The notes under the pieces: model-generated
Database searches by the model: none
Told to the model about the DNA's origin: nothing
The model's input: only the letters and a program-made list of their open reading frames with translations
Position numbers and translations under genes: made by a program
Shown: positions 1 to 8,506 of the stretch, piece by piece
Layout of the letters: each line of letters begins with the position of its first letter
How positions within the stretch are numbered: position 1 is the first letter of the stretch
Source of the DNA: CAZNHL01 sp964572965
GTDB lineage: Bacteria > Bacteroidota > Bacteroidia > Cytophagales > UBA9547
Length of the DNA stretch: 38,263 nucleotides
Assembly: GCA_964572965.1 (NCBI GenBank)
Contig: CAZNHL010000046.1
Location: 1-38,263, forward strand
Direction of reading: 5' to 3'

Positions 1-482
1 GTGCAGAAGTAATAGCTACTGATTTTGCAGGTATGATCAAAGAAGGCGAAGAACTTGCTGCTATTGATCCTAAGATTGTTGTGAAAGTTCCGATGATCAA
101 AGATGGTGTAAAGGCTTTGAAATATTTCTCTGAGAGGGGTATTAAGACAAATTGTACATTGGTTTTCTCTCCTGGACAGGCAATATTGGCTGCCAAAGCA
201 GGAGCAACTTATGTATCTCCGTTTATTGGCCGTTTAGATGATATTTCTTTTGACGGTATGGCATTAATTGAGCAAATCAGATTGATCTATAATAATTATA
301 TGTTTGATACTGAAATTCTTGCTGCTTCTGTCCGTCATTCTGTACATTTGATTAAATGTGCTGAAGTTGGTGCAGATGTAGTAACATGTCCATTGAATGT
401 GATTACAGGTTTGTTGAAGCACCCGCTGACTGACAGTGGTTTAGCTACTTTCCTTGCAGATCACAAAAAGGCAAACGGATAA
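1..482 (+). CDS. fsa: transaldolase / fructose-6-phosphate aldolase family protein (5' end outside window)
   Basis: The reading frame is already open at the left edge (residues AEVIATDFAGM precede the first internal Met), so only about 159 C-terminal residues are present. The visible part has the TIM-barrel signature of the small transaldolase/F6P aldolase (TalC/Fsa) family: IVVKVPMIKDG with the Schiff-base lysine in the KVP strand, TNCTLVFS, ATYVSPFIGRLDD, and the C-terminal ADVVTCPLNVI followed by LLKHPLTD. The family is cytosolic and moves a dihydroxyacetone unit between sugar phosphates; the subfamily split between transaldolase and aldolase cannot be decided from this fragment. The family is about 215-220 residues long, so roughly 60 residues are missing. 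It is followed by 79 bases without a clear terminator. Confidence 0.9.
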   Translation, partial: AEVIATDFAGMIKEGEELAAIDPKIVVKVPMIKDGVKALKYFSERGIKTNCTLVFSPGQAILAAKAGATYVSPFIGRLDDISFDGMALIEQIRLIYNNYMFDTEILAASVRHSVHLIKCAEVGADVVTCPLNVITGLLKHPLTDSGLATFLADHKKANG

Positions 483-561
483 TCCAGGTATTAGGTGTTG
501 GTTGTTAAGTGTTGGGATTTAACTGACAAAAAAAGAACCGGTACTGAATTTTACGTCATAC

Positions 562-765
562 ATGTATATTATAAAAGTAAAAGGTAAAGCAAAAATCCCT
601 GATTATATACAGATCAGGGATGATGCTTTTGTGTTGGTAGCATATTTCAGGGCCGACAGACCCCCTAAAGGACTGGAGAAATTCGGTTTAGGAGGTAAAG
701 AGGATGCATTTAAGGCATTGGCCGATGAACTTCCTTTTGGAAAGTTACAAAAGCTTGAATTATAA
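562..765 (+). CDS. small conserved hypothetical protein (67 aa)
   Basis: A 67-residue protein that I do not recognise as a named family. It has no signal peptide or membrane segment. It starts with a beta-strand-like stretch (MYIIKVKGKAKIP), contains VLVAYFRAD, and ends in a mixed acidic/basic helix (EDAFKALADELPFGKLQKLEL), consistent with a small folded cytosolic domain. It lies 35 bases upstream of the FtsE-like gene on the same strand, so it may be co-transcribed with it. The codon use and amino acid composition look normal for a real gene; the function is unknown. Confidence 0.65.
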   Translation: MYIIKVKGKAKIPDYIQIRDDAFVLVAYFRADRPPKGLEKFGLGGKEDAFKALADELPFGKLQKLEL

Positions 766-800
766 GTAATAAGGTCTTTTTATATTAAAAATCTTTTCAG

Positions 801-1493
801 ATGTTTTCTAGCGAACCTGTGTTGACGATTAGGCATACCAATATTTTTCAGGATGTAAATGTGGTGCTGTCTGATGTAAACTTTGAACTCAAAAAAGGAG
901 AGTTTGCTTACCTGATTGGTAAAACAGGAAGTGGTAAGAGTTCTTTGCTTAAAACGATCTATGCAGATTTACCCTTATATCAGGGTGAAATGAATGTTGC
1001 AGGTTTTCCTCTGAAGAAAATATCACAGCGTAAAGTAGCTTTACTAAGAAGGAAATTGGGAATTGTTTTTCAGGATTTTCAATTACTGGACGATAGAAAT
1101 GTGGCTGAAAATCTGTTATTTGTGTTGAGGGCAACAGGTTGGAAAGATACAAGTAAAATGAAAGCCCGCGCTACGGAGGTATTAATGCGTGTTGGTTTGG
1201 GTTCTGTTGCATCAAAAATGCCTCATCAATTGTCAGGCGGAGAGCAGCAGCGTGTTGTAATTGCCCGTGCTTTGCTGAACGAACCGATGATATTAATTGC
1301 CGATGAACCTACCGGTAACTTAGATCCTGAAGTAAGTGACGAAATTTTAAGGTTATTTCAGGAAATAAATAAAAGCGGCACAACCATTTTAATGGCAACT
1401 CACAATCACGATTTCCTGAGACGTTACCCTGCCCGTGTTTTAAAATGTGAAAACGGAAAAGTGGAAGACAGTAAAACCAGCACTACATTTTAA
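801..1493 (+). CDS. ftsE: FtsE-like ABC transporter ATP-binding protein
   Basis: A 230-residue single-domain ABC ATPase. Walker A is at about residues 40-48 (GKTGSGKSS), followed by the Q-loop (IVFQDFQLLDDRNVAENL), the ABC signature LSGGEQQRV, Walker B ILIADEPTGNLD and the H-loop at ATHNHDF. The DEPTGNLD sequence and the short length are typical of the FtsE/LolD/MacB group, and the order of residues after the Q-loop fits FtsE, which with FtsX regulates peptidoglycan hydrolases at the division septum. No FtsX-like membrane partner is next to it in this window, so the ftsE name rests on similarity alone. The next gene on the same strand begins immediately after the stop codon. Confidence 0.8.
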   Translation: MFSSEPVLTIRHTNIFQDVNVVLSDVNFELKKGEFAYLIGKTGSGKSSLLKTIYADLPLYQGEMNVAGFPLKKISQRKVALLRRKLGIVFQDFQLLDDRNVAENLLFVLRATGWKDTSKMKARATEVLMRVGLGSVASKMPHQLSGGEQQRVVIARALLNEPMILIADEPTGNLDPEVSDEILRLFQEINKSGTTILMATHNHDFLRRYPARVLKCENGKVEDSKTSTTF

Positions 1494-1494
1494 G

Positions 1495-2577
1495 GTGGCA
1501 AAACTGGTTTTTACTGTAACAACAGACCTGAATCACGACCAGCGAATGGCGCGTATTTGTGATGTTTTAAGACAAAATGGATTTGCTGTTACACTTGTTG
1601 GTCGTAAATTTTCTGATTCCAAACCTTTACAGAATCAGGGATATACTACTGTAAGGCTGCCGGTTTATTTTTCGAAAGGTAAACTCGCTTATCTCGAATA
1701 CAACCTCAGACTATTCTTTTATTTGCTGTTTAAGTCATGTGACGTTATCTGTTCATGTGATCTGGATACAGTTATGCCCGGTTTATTAGTCAGTATTCTT
1801 AGAAGAAAGAAGCTGGTAATGGATGCGCATGAGTATTTCCCGGAAACATCAGGTCTGTATAACAGAGGTTTTGAAAAGAAAATATGGCAATGGGTCGAGA
1901 GGGTTTCTATTCCAAGAATTCAAAAAGGCTATACAGTTAGTCATGGAATAGCAGATATTTTTCATCAGAAATATGGTGTTAAGTATGATGTAATCCGGAA
2001 TGTACCAAATTATTCAGAAGAGAAATCACTAAAAAAGCCAGGTAACTATATTTTATATCAGGGTGTATTAAATAAAGGGAGAGGGCTTGAAGAATTGCTT
2101 GAAGCAATGGCTGACCTTGACCTTGACCTGAAAATAGCCGGAAACGGGCCTTTGTTTGAACTTATTCAGCATAAGATAAAACAAAAGGGCCTTGAGGGAA
2201 GGGTTGAATTACTGGGGTGGGTTGCCCCACAGCAGTTGAGAGCTTTAACGAAAGGAGCTTTTTTAGGTGTTAATTTATTAAAAGGGGATGGTTTAAGTTA
2301 TTATTTATCACTTGCCAATAAGTTTTTTGATTACTTCCATGCTGGTGTGCCCCAGATTTGCATGAATTATCCTGAATATATACGTATCAATGAAGAGTTT
2401 GAAGTAGCATTACTTATAAACGATCTGTCAAAAGATGTTTTAGTAAATGCTGTTAATTCTTTGAAGAATAATCCGGAGTATTATAAAAAGCTGGAAAATA
2501 ACTGCGAACAAGCTGCAGTGAAGATTAACTGGCAGCGTGAGTCAGAAAAACTGATACAGTTTTACAAAGTACTTTGA
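1495..2577 (+). CDS. glycosyltransferase family 4 (GT-B fold)
   Basis: About 360 residues with the GT-B architecture of GT4 enzymes: an N-terminal Rossmann half (KLVFTVTTDLNHDQRM, then VICSCDLDTVMPG and KKLVMDAHEYFPE) and a C-terminal nucleotide-sugar half (YILYQGVLNKGRGLEELLEA, LKIAGNGP, VELLGWV, then FDYFHAGVPQICMNYPEY). It probably transfers a sugar to a surface glycan or lipid in the cytosol. The start is uncertain: an ATG at 1447 would overlap the upstream ATPase by 47 bases and add 16 residues that look unlike a family N-terminus. The GTG at 1495, one base after the ATPase stop, gives a protein beginning MAKLVFTV, which I prefer. The 3' end overlaps the opposite-strand GT2 gene by 16 bases. 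Confidence 0.82.
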   Translation: MAKLVFTVTTDLNHDQRMARICDVLRQNGFAVTLVGRKFSDSKPLQNQGYTTVRLPVYFSKGKLAYLEYNLRLFFYLLFKSCDVICSCDLDTVMPGLLVSILRRKKLVMDAHEYFPETSGLYNRGFEKKIWQWVERVSIPRIQKGYTVSHGIADIFHQKYGVKYDVIRNVPNYSEEKSLKKPGNYILYQGVLNKGRGLEELLEAMADLDLDLKIAGNGPLFELIQHKIKQKGLEGRVELLGWVAPQQLRALTKGAFLGVNLLKGDGLSYYLSLANKFFDYFHAGVPQICMNYPEYIRINEEFEVALLINDLSKDVLVNAVNSLKNNPEYYKKLENNCEQAAVKINWQRESEKLIQFYKVL

Positions 2578-3479
2578 TTTTTTCTTTCCTCAATCAGAAT
2601 TCCCAGTTTATAAATATCCAGTAATTTTAATTGTGGCTCTGTCGAGTTCAGGTTTTTAAGGATTAATGGCTTCAAGAACCTGAATACCATCTGAAACAGG
2701 TTTATGAGTCTGTTTTTTTTCAGAAAAATATAGGTCTTTTGTACTTTAATGAACTCATTGAATGTGTCAGGATTGATATATGGTCTTTGTTCAAAGTACA
2801 AAAGGTTTTTAATTGTATCATTTACGCGGCCAATAAACTTGTCTTTGTGCATTAACCCTTCATTGAGTACCGGATTGGCAATATGTACAATTGGAATATT
2901 TGCTTCCTGCAGTCTGTAGCCAAATACGGTATCGTTATAACCATACCTTGGCGATCCTTCATCAAAATCGACAAGTTTGAAAGAAGCTTTTGGTATTAGA
3001 AAATTGCCTGCCCAGAAGGTTCGATAAGGGTATAAGCTCCTTTGTTCAGCGCTTGCTTCTTCTCTTTGTTTTCCATGTCTCCATTTAAGTATAAGGTTTG
3101 TGTCTGTTGGAGGAAGGGCTGCATAAAGACACCCCCCGCATATAACTTTACCAGAATTGAGGTATGGTAAGTAGTTGGATACAAACTCGTTTTTCAGAAG
3201 GATGGCATCAGCATCAAGGAAAAGAAGGTTTGGGTACTGAGCAGCTTCTGCTAATACATTTCTGATCTTACAAAAGCCTAAATTTTCAGGAAGTAGCTGA
3301 TAAGTTGTTCTCTCTAAATGGGCGATGGCTGCATTCTCCTGCTGTATTTTTTGACTTGTAGAAGCATCATCAAAAATGATTATTTCAAAAATAATCCCTG
3401 TTTTTAGGAGTTGTGCATGCAATTGGCTTACCAGTGTGCATACATTATAATTAAAAACAGGGATTACGACAGATATCAA
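2562..3479 (-). CDS. glycosyltransferase family 2 (GT-A fold)
   Basis: A 305-residue protein that starts directly with the GT2 nucleotide-binding strand MISVVIPVFNYN. It continues with IIIFDDAST (the first conserved Asp), ENLGFCKIRNVLAEAA, and LLFLDADAIL, the metal-binding DxD motif. RTFWAGNFLIPKASF and the YGYNDTVFGYRL stretch match the acceptor side of GalNAc/GlcNAc-type GT2 enzymes. No transmembrane segment is obvious, so it should act at the cytosolic face. The gene follows a TPR protein with an 8-base gap and converges on the GT4 gene with a 16-base tail-to-tail overlap. Donor and acceptor cannot be deduced. Confidence 0.87.
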   Translation of the reverse strand: MISVVIPVFNYNVCTLVSQLHAQLLKTGIIFEIIIFDDASTSQKIQQENAAIAHLERTTYQLLPENLGFCKIRNVLAEAAQYPNLLFLDADAILLKNEFVSNYLPYLNSGKVICGGCLYAALPPTDTNLILKWRHGKQREEASAEQRSLYPYRTFWAGNFLIPKASFKLVDFDEGSPRYGYNDTVFGYRLQEANIPIVHIANPVLNEGLMHKDKFIGRVNDTIKNLLYFEQRPYINPDTFNEFIKVQKTYIFLKKNRLINLFQMVFRFLKPLILKNLNSTEPQLKLLDIYKLGILIEERKNQSTL

Positions 3480-3487
3480 GAGCTGTA

Positions 3488-4204
3488 TTATTTGGTGTTA
3501 TTAAGGTTTGCCAGATTTTGTTTGGCAAGTTCAAAGGCAGGGAAAAGTTTCAAAGCTTCGTTGAAGCTGGTTTTTGCAGCATCTTTTTTACCTGAATCTC
3601 TTTCTGTAATACCTTTAAGATTATAAGCTGCTGCTTTTAATGGAACGTTTTCCTGAAACTGGTCTTCATCATAATAAATGTTGATGCCCTGAGTTCCTGT
3701 AGTGCTGCTTAATACTTTTTGAATGCTGAGTAGCGCATCTGGGTAATTCTTTACCTGATATTGTAATGACGCTATCTGGTAAATATAATAGACATTGTTG
3801 TCTTTCTGATATAATGCCTGAAAATCTGCTATAGCTTCTTTGTGCATTCCCAGGTTCTGTTCGGAAAGAGCTTTCAATTCCATGATCATTTTATTGTCTT
3901 TATTATTTCTCAGGATATCCTGACTAACAAGAAGGCAGTTGCCGTAACGACCGGTTTCGAAATAAAGAATGGCCAGAGAATCTTTTAATGATTGATTTGA
4001 AGGGTTTAATACCAGCATATTTACCAATGCCGTTTTAGCCAGGTCTGGATCATTGTTCTTCATGCCAAAATGGAATACCTGATGTTGAAGATCGTAATAT
4101 TCAGACTTCGATAAGGTACCTGTCAGATTGTTTTGGGCGAAAGCCAGTGTTGATGTAAAAATAATACCAACAAGGGTCGTTAGTTTCAGAAAAGTAGTTC
4201 TCAT
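3488..4204 (-). CDS. secreted/periplasmic TPR-repeat protein
   Basis: A 238-residue protein with a signal peptide (MRTTFLKLTTLVGIIFTSTL then AFA-Q, likely cleavage near residue 23). The rest is helical repeats of the tetratricopeptide type: DPDLAKTALVNMLVLNPSN, LAILYFETGRYGNCLLVSQ, KEAIADFQALYQKDNN, NYPDALLSIQKVL and a C-terminal repeat AAYNLKGITERDSGKKDAA followed by FNEALKLFPAFELA. TPR proteins of this type are protein-interaction scaffolds in the Bacteroidota periplasm; nothing points to a partner. It sits 11 bases downstream of the CCA-type nucleotidyltransferase and 8 bases upstream of a GT2 gene, so the three are probably one transcript. Confidence 0.85.
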   Translation of the reverse strand: MRTTFLKLTTLVGIIFTSTLAFAQNNLTGTLSKSEYYDLQHQVFHFGMKNNDPDLAKTALVNMLVLNPSNQSLKDSLAILYFETGRYGNCLLVSQDILRNNKDNKMIMELKALSEQNLGMHKEAIADFQALYQKDNNVYYIYQIASLQYQVKNYPDALLSIQKVLSSTTGTQGINIYYDEDQFQENVPLKAAAYNLKGITERDSGKKDAAKTSFNEALKLFPAFELAKQNLANLNNTK

Positions 4205-4215
4205 GATAGTAGTTT

Positions 4216-5631
4216 TTAAACAGGTTTAAGTCCAAGTTTAAGTCCGCATTGAAGGATAAATTCCATTCCTTCCTGGAATTCATTACGAATTTCTCCTTCT
4301 AATATTGCATCCCTCAATTGATTTTTTATGATTCCGACTTCCCGGCCGGGTTTAATATTGAAAAACGTCATAATGTCGTCACCTGTTACGGCGGGCTGAA
4401 AGTTTCTGAGTTTGTCTTTCTCTTCTACTTCTTTTAGTTTTTCTTCTACTTTTATAAAGTTGGCTAAATATTTTTTAACCTTCACATCATTTTTTGAAGT
4501 AATATCTGCACGGCAAAGCATCATCAGGCCTTCAATATCTTCACCGGCTTCAAATAATAATCTGCGTATTGCCGAATCTGTGATGTTTTCTTTTACTAAA
4601 GCGATTGGCCTTAAATGCAGCATGACCAGCTTTTGGACTTGTTTCATTTTTTCATTCAGAGGCAGGCGCATTCTTCTGAATATATGAGGGACCATTTTTG
4701 CTCCGCGGTCTTCATGTCCGTGAAATGTCCAGCCGACGCGTTTATCAAAACGTTTTGTTGCAGGTTTGGCTATATCATGTAAAATGGCTGACCAGCGTAG
4801 CCACAGATCAGTGGTATGCTCTGATATATTGTCAAGTACCTGTAATGTATGATAGAAATTGTCTTTATGGCCTTTACCATCCTGATGCTCTACGCCATGT
4901 AGTTCAACAAACTCAGGAAAAATGATCTGTAATAGGCCACACTGGAATAGCAGTTTGAATCCATAAGAAGGTTTTTTTGAAAGAATGATTTTATTCAATT
5001 CTTCAGTAACGCGTTCCATAGAGACAATATTGATCCGGTCTTTATGTTTTGTGATTGCTTCAAATGTATCCGGGTCGATATCGAAATTCAGTTGTGATGC
5101 AAAACGGATTGCCCGCATCATACGAAGTGGATCGTCATCAAAAGTTATTTCAGGGTCGAGGGGTGTTTTAATGATCTTACTTTTGAGGTCTGTAAGGCCA
5201 TCAAAAGGATCTATGAGCTCACCAAAATTTTTGTCATTAAGGCTGATTGACATAGCATTAATGGTGAAATCCCTTCTGTTCTGGTCGTCATTAAGGCTGC
5301 CGTTTTCTACAATAGGCTTGCGTGATTCTCTCCTGTACGACTCTTTTCGCGCACCTACGAATTCAATCTCCCAATCATCTATTTTAAGCATGGCAGTACC
5401 AAAATTTTTGAATACTGAAACATGGAGAGGAGGGTGAAAGCTTTGTCCTATTGCTGTTGCCAGTTCAATGCCAGAACCAAGGCATACAATATCTATATCT
5501 TTACATGGCCTTTTTAATAAGATATCTCTGGCAAAACCTCCGATTGCATAAGCTTCTATATTGAGAGACTTTGCGCTTCGTCTGATATGTTCAAAAATAT
5601 AGTCAGGTAGTAAATGTTCCGCCAGATTCAT
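4216..5631 (-). CDS. cca: CCA tRNA nucleotidyltransferase / poly(A) polymerase family with HD domain
   Basis: A 471-residue class II nucleotidyltransferase. The N-terminal domain has the GGFARDILL signature and the catalytic carboxylates KDIDIVCLG, then the RRDFTINAMSISL motif and the neck region DPLRMMRAIRFASQL. A C-terminal HD phosphohydrolase domain follows (LRWSAILHDIAKP with paired His/Asp, and FHGHEDRGA). This arrangement is usual for Bacteroidota enzymes that add or repair the 3'-CCA of tRNA in the cytosol. Sequence alone does not fully separate CCA-adding from poly(A)-adding members; because the genome usually carries a single copy, CCA addition is the likelier role. It is the first gene of a minus-strand group with the TPR and GT2 genes and is divergent from the MarR gene. 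Confidence 0.92.
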   Translation of the reverse strand: MNLAEHLLPDYIFEHIRRSAKSLNIEAYAIGGFARDILLKRPCKDIDIVCLGSGIELATAIGQSFHPPLHVSVFKNFGTAMLKIDDWEIEFVGARKESYRRESRKPIVENGSLNDDQNRRDFTINAMSISLNDKNFGELIDPFDGLTDLKSKIIKTPLDPEITFDDDPLRMMRAIRFASQLNFDIDPDTFEAITKHKDRINIVSMERVTEELNKIILSKKPSYGFKLLFQCGLLQIIFPEFVELHGVEHQDGKGHKDNFYHTLQVLDNISEHTTDLWLRWSAILHDIAKPATKRFDKRVGWTFHGHEDRGAKMVPHIFRRMRLPLNEKMKQVQKLVMLHLRPIALVKENITDSAIRRLLFEAGEDIEGLMMLCRADITSKNDVKVKKYLANFIKVEEKLKEVEEKDKLRNFQPAVTGDDIMTFFNIKPGREVGIIKNQLRDAILEGEIRNEFQEGMEFILQCGLKLGLKPV

Positions 5632-5777
5632 AAAGCGAAGTTAATAAAAATGTATTTCACATATTCTATTGGCTGGTTTTATAGTTTTATTGTTCTGATT
5701 TTCTTTGTGGTAAATAGAGTTTACTTTTTTGTATACAATTTTTTGGCGTTTACAGACGTTTTCTAAGATATATGTAC

Positions 5778-5785
5778 TATTTTTG
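5778..5785 (+). promoter_or_regulatory. Bacteroidota -7 promoter element upstream of MarR gene
   Basis: TATTTTTG matches the Bacteroidota sigma-ABfr -7 consensus TAnnTTTG and lies 27 bases before the chosen MarR start codon. No clear TTTG box is seen at the expected distance upstream (only TTTT near 5759-5762), so the call rests on one element. Confidence 0.4.
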
Positions 5786-5812
5786 CAACCTAATACCAGT
5801 TCTTCACTATCT

Positions 5813-6283
5813 ATGAATATCGAAACCCGCTTGTTATTGGATGAATTCAACAATTCCAGAGAACGACTGTTGACCAGACAGATTGTATTGATTGACCGTT
5901 TTGTACGAAATTATGTTGAAGACGTATGGCTTGCAAAAGGCTATGTAGATGTCAGATATGGCCATTTATCTTGTCTTTTAAACGTTCAGCCCGATGGTTC
6001 CAGTGTAAATTATCTGGCAGGAAAAGCACAAATAACCAAGCAGGCGATGAGCCAGTTGGTGAAGGAACTTGAAGCCTTAGGGTATGTGAAAACCATTGTT
6101 GATGAACAAGACAGGAGAGCAAGAGTAATTACTGTTACTGAAAAAGCTTTAGGCCTGATCAGATTACTGAAAGGCGCCGGTCAGGAAATGGATGAACGTT
6201 TTCTGGATATTATAGGACATGAAAAATTAGAGCAGCTACTATCTCTGCAAACAGAATTGGCACAAGGGCTTTATTCAGCTTAG
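5813..6283 (+). CDS. MarR-family winged-helix transcriptional regulator
   Basis: About 156 residues from the ATG at 5813. An upstream in-frame ATG at 5729 would run through the promoter-like element at 5778 and add 28 residues unlike the family, so the internal start is preferred. The winged helix is visible: YGHLSCLLNVQPDGSSVNYLAGKAQ, the recognition helix ITKQAMSQLVKELEALGYV, and the wing with the conserved DEQDRRARVITVTEKA. MarR proteins bind DNA as dimers and usually respond to small ligands. It is divergent from the CCA-type gene across 180 bases and its stop overlaps the end of the opposite-strand HAD phosphatase gene by 4 bases. The target is unknown. Confidence 0.88.
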   Translation: MNIETRLLLDEFNNSRERLLTRQIVLIDRFVRNYVEDVWLAKGYVDVRYGHLSCLLNVQPDGSSVNYLAGKAQITKQAMSQLVKELEALGYVKTIVDEQDRRARVITVTEKALGLIRLLKGAGQEMDERFLDIIGHEKLEQLLSLQTELAQGLYSA

Positions 6284-7014
6284 TTCATTACTAAACTGAA
6301 TCCGCCTTCAGGAGTTTTCTTGTACAAGTCCACCTTGACCTGATTTCTCAGACTCATAAAATGTGTCCAGTCAGAATCGGCATAAGCTCTGGAAATGCCA
6401 CAGTTTTTATATTGGCCCAGCAATCCCATAATTAATTCGGTAATTTCTCTTATAGGGTTGTTGGGTTGTATATTTGCAGTAATGTAATCGCACCAACCTT
6501 CATTAATCATCAGCGATTTATATAAGAGATTGGACGGTTTATTAATCATAAAACGGAGTCCGCATACCCTTGTCATCGGCATGTCATTATAATCATCATA
6601 AAAGCAGCCAATTTCTTTTGCGTCGATCTGCAAACGTTTTTGCAGGTCTTCAACAGCTTCGGCTTTGTTGCCAACTTTCATATAGATAGCATTGAAATGT
6701 TCTCTTCCAGCTAAATGAAGCGCATTTTCATTACTTTCTCCGGTAATAATTGCAATGGCCGGAAATGAACCCGTCAGCTTATAATAGGCAAAGCGCATCA
6801 GGGTAATACCGCTGATATCGGGTTCGCCGAAGGGGCTAGGAGAAGTTACTCCTTTGTGACCAATGTTAAAGACACCGTCCCAGTCAAAAACAAACGCCTT
6901 TATGTGTTTTAGTTTTTCACGTAATTCAGATGCAGGTAAAATAAAGTTTGCTCCGGCATGCTGATATGCGTTTACAATTTGTTCGAAGTTGTCCGGGTTA
7001 TTTGGTATGTTCAT
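6280..7014 (-). CDS. KdsC-like HAD-superfamily phosphatase
   Basis: A 244-residue HAD hydrolase without a large cap, resembling the 3-deoxy-D-manno-octulosonate 8-phosphate phosphatase (KdsC/YrbI, C0) subgroup. Motif I is KAFVFDWDGVF (nucleophile Asp44, acid/base Asp46), motif II is IITGES, the motif III lysine is in MKVGNKAEA, and motif IV is CFYDDYNDMPM. The extra 35 N-terminal and about 60 C-terminal residues make it longer than a typical KdsC (about 170-190 aa), so it is probably a Bacteroidota-specific paralogue acting on another sugar or nucleotide phosphate. Cytosolic. It converges with the MarR gene (4-base overlap) and lies 43 bases downstream of the aldehyde dehydrogenase gene. Confidence 0.78.
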   Translation of the reverse strand: MNIPNNPDNFEQIVNAYQHAGANFILPASELREKLKHIKAFVFDWDGVFNIGHKGVTSPSPFGEPDISGITLMRFAYYKLTGSFPAIAIITGESNENALHLAGREHFNAIYMKVGNKAEAVEDLQKRLQIDAKEIGCFYDDYNDMPMTRVCGLRFMINKPSNLLYKSLMINEGWCDYITANIQPNNPIREITELIMGLLGQYKNCGISRAYADSDWTHFMSLRNQVKVDLYKKTPEGGFSLVMN

Positions 7015-7057
7015 TTAATTGGCTTTTCGGAATCAATTTATCACTTAAATTTTAAAT

Positions 7058-8422
7058 CTAAAATTTAGAACCTATCCATATTGTTTTTTGATTTACAAAT
7101 TCTCTGATACCGAGGACGGAAAGCTCCCGGCCATAACCGGAATGCTTTACCCCGCCAAACGGCAATCTTGGGTCAGATTTTACCATACCATTTACAAAAA
7201 CAGCGCCTGATTCTATTTTTCTCGCAAATTCCTTTCCCCTGTCAATATCCTGTGTCCAGACAGAGCCGCCTAAGCCAAAGTTGGAGTCATTAGCAATGCT
7301 GATGGCATCGTCTTCGTCTTTGGCTTTAATAACTGAAAATACAGGTCCGAATAATTCTTCATGATATGCAGGAATCTCGCTATTTACATTAGTAAGAATA
7401 CATGGAGCAAAGAAATTGCCTTCCGGTACGTGTGGATGTGTCCAATAAACTTTAGCGCCATGTTTTACGGAACGGTCAACCTGTTCTTTGAGGTCTGCAA
7501 TGGCAGCAGCATGAACCATAGTGCCGAGGTCTGTCATTTCATTCATAGGATCACCAATCTTTAAATTGTAGATTTTTTCAGTGAGTTTCCTGACAAAATA
7601 ATCGTGAGTTTCTTCAGTTACTATAAATCTTTTGGCTGCAATGCAGGTTTGTCCGTTGTTGTTAAGCCTTGACTTTACCGCAAATTCAGATGCTTTGTCA
7701 AGATCAGCGTCATTCAGTACAATAAACGGATCACTTCCGCCTAATTCAAGTACTGTCTTTTTAAGGTATTTTCCGGCAGTGGCAGCTACTTTACTTCCTG
7801 CATCTTCGCTACCGGTGATCGTTACCGCTTTTACGACCGGACTTGCAATGATTTGCTCAACAAGGCTGGAGCTGATAAGCAAGCTTTGGAAGGTATCATC
7901 GGGAAAGCCTGCTTTCTGGAATACTTCTTCAATAGCTATGGAGCATTGTGGTACATTGGAGGCATGTTTCAAAATGCCAACATTGCCGGCCATTAATGCA
8001 GGAGCCGCAAAACGGAATACCTGCCAGAACGGAAAATTCCAGGGCATGACGGCAAGTATGCAGCCTAGTGGTTCATATGCAATAAAACTTTCGTGTGCGT
8101 CAGACTTAACAGGGGTGTCTTGCAGAAATTCTTTACCATGCTCAGCGTAGTAGTCACATACCCAGGCACACTTTTCTATTTCTGCCAGCGATTCTTTAAT
8201 CGCTTTCCCCATTTCCATCGTGATTAATGAAGCATAATGGCTTTTGTTGTTACGCAATATGCCGGCAGCCTTTGTCAGCAGCGCTGCTTTTTCTCTGAAA
8301 GAAACATGCTTCCAGCTTTTAAAAGCCTTATCTGCATTTTTAAGCTTTCCTGTGATCTCGTCTGAAGTTAACTCAACAAAGCTGATTTCAACTTTACGTG
8401 TATATGGATTGAACGATTGCAT
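7058..8422 (-). CDS. NAD(P)-dependent aldehyde dehydrogenase, succinate-semialdehyde type
   Basis: A 454-residue ALDH-superfamily enzyme that oxidises an aldehyde to its acid. It has the Rossmann signature VTITGSEDAGSKVA, the general base Glu226 in VLELGGSDPF, the nucleophile Cys260 in NNNGQTCIAAKRF, and the C-terminal ELFGPVFSV and LPFGGVKHSGYGREL motifs. The length and the GGSDPF/QTCIA sequences match the short succinate-semialdehyde dehydrogenase (GabD/Sad-like) group common in Bacteroidota. The substrate is not certain, because no GABA or other semialdehyde gene is nearby. The stop codon sits in a short AT-only hairpin (7046-7067). The region just upstream of the start holds a 7-bp tandem repeat. 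Confidence 0.9.
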   Translation of the reverse strand: MQSFNPYTRKVEISFVELTSDEITGKLKNADKAFKSWKHVSFREKAALLTKAAGILRNNKSHYASLITMEMGKAIKESLAEIEKCAWVCDYYAEHGKEFLQDTPVKSDAHESFIAYEPLGCILAVMPWNFPFWQVFRFAAPALMAGNVGILKHASNVPQCSIAIEEVFQKAGFPDDTFQSLLISSSLVEQIIASPVVKAVTITGSEDAGSKVAATAGKYLKKTVLELGGSDPFIVLNDADLDKASEFAVKSRLNNNGQTCIAAKRFIVTEETHDYFVRKLTEKIYNLKIGDPMNEMTDLGTMVHAAAIADLKEQVDRSVKHGAKVYWTHPHVPEGNFFAPCILTNVNSEIPAYHEELFGPVFSVIKAKDEDDAISIANDSNFGLGGSVWTQDIDRGKEFARKIESGAVFVNGMVKSDPRLPFGGVKHSGYGRELSVLGIREFVNQKTIWIGSKF

Positions 8423-8436
8423 ATGCTAAAAATAAG

Positions 8437-8471
8437 TATTGAGTATTGAGTATTGAGTATTGAGTATTGAG
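8437..8471. repeat. five perfect tandem copies of TATTGAG
   Basis: The 7-base unit TATTGAG occurs five times head to tail in the gap between the aldehyde dehydrogenase start (8422) and the Sir2 stop (8507). It is non-coding, and in one reading frame it gives regularly spaced stops. No spacer/repeat pattern of a CRISPR is present. Confidence 0.95.
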
Positions 8472-8506
8472 TAATTTTTAGAAGTAAAAATCTCATATCT
8501 CACTTC

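Noticed and set aside
7632..8150. Plus-strand open frame of 172 codons inside the aldehyde dehydrogenase gene
   Set aside because: It is fully antisense to a clear enzyme gene and shows no domain or start signal; its composition follows the complementary strand.
8437..8471. CRISPR-like array
   Set aside because: The units are 7 bases and contiguous without spacers; no cas gene is present.
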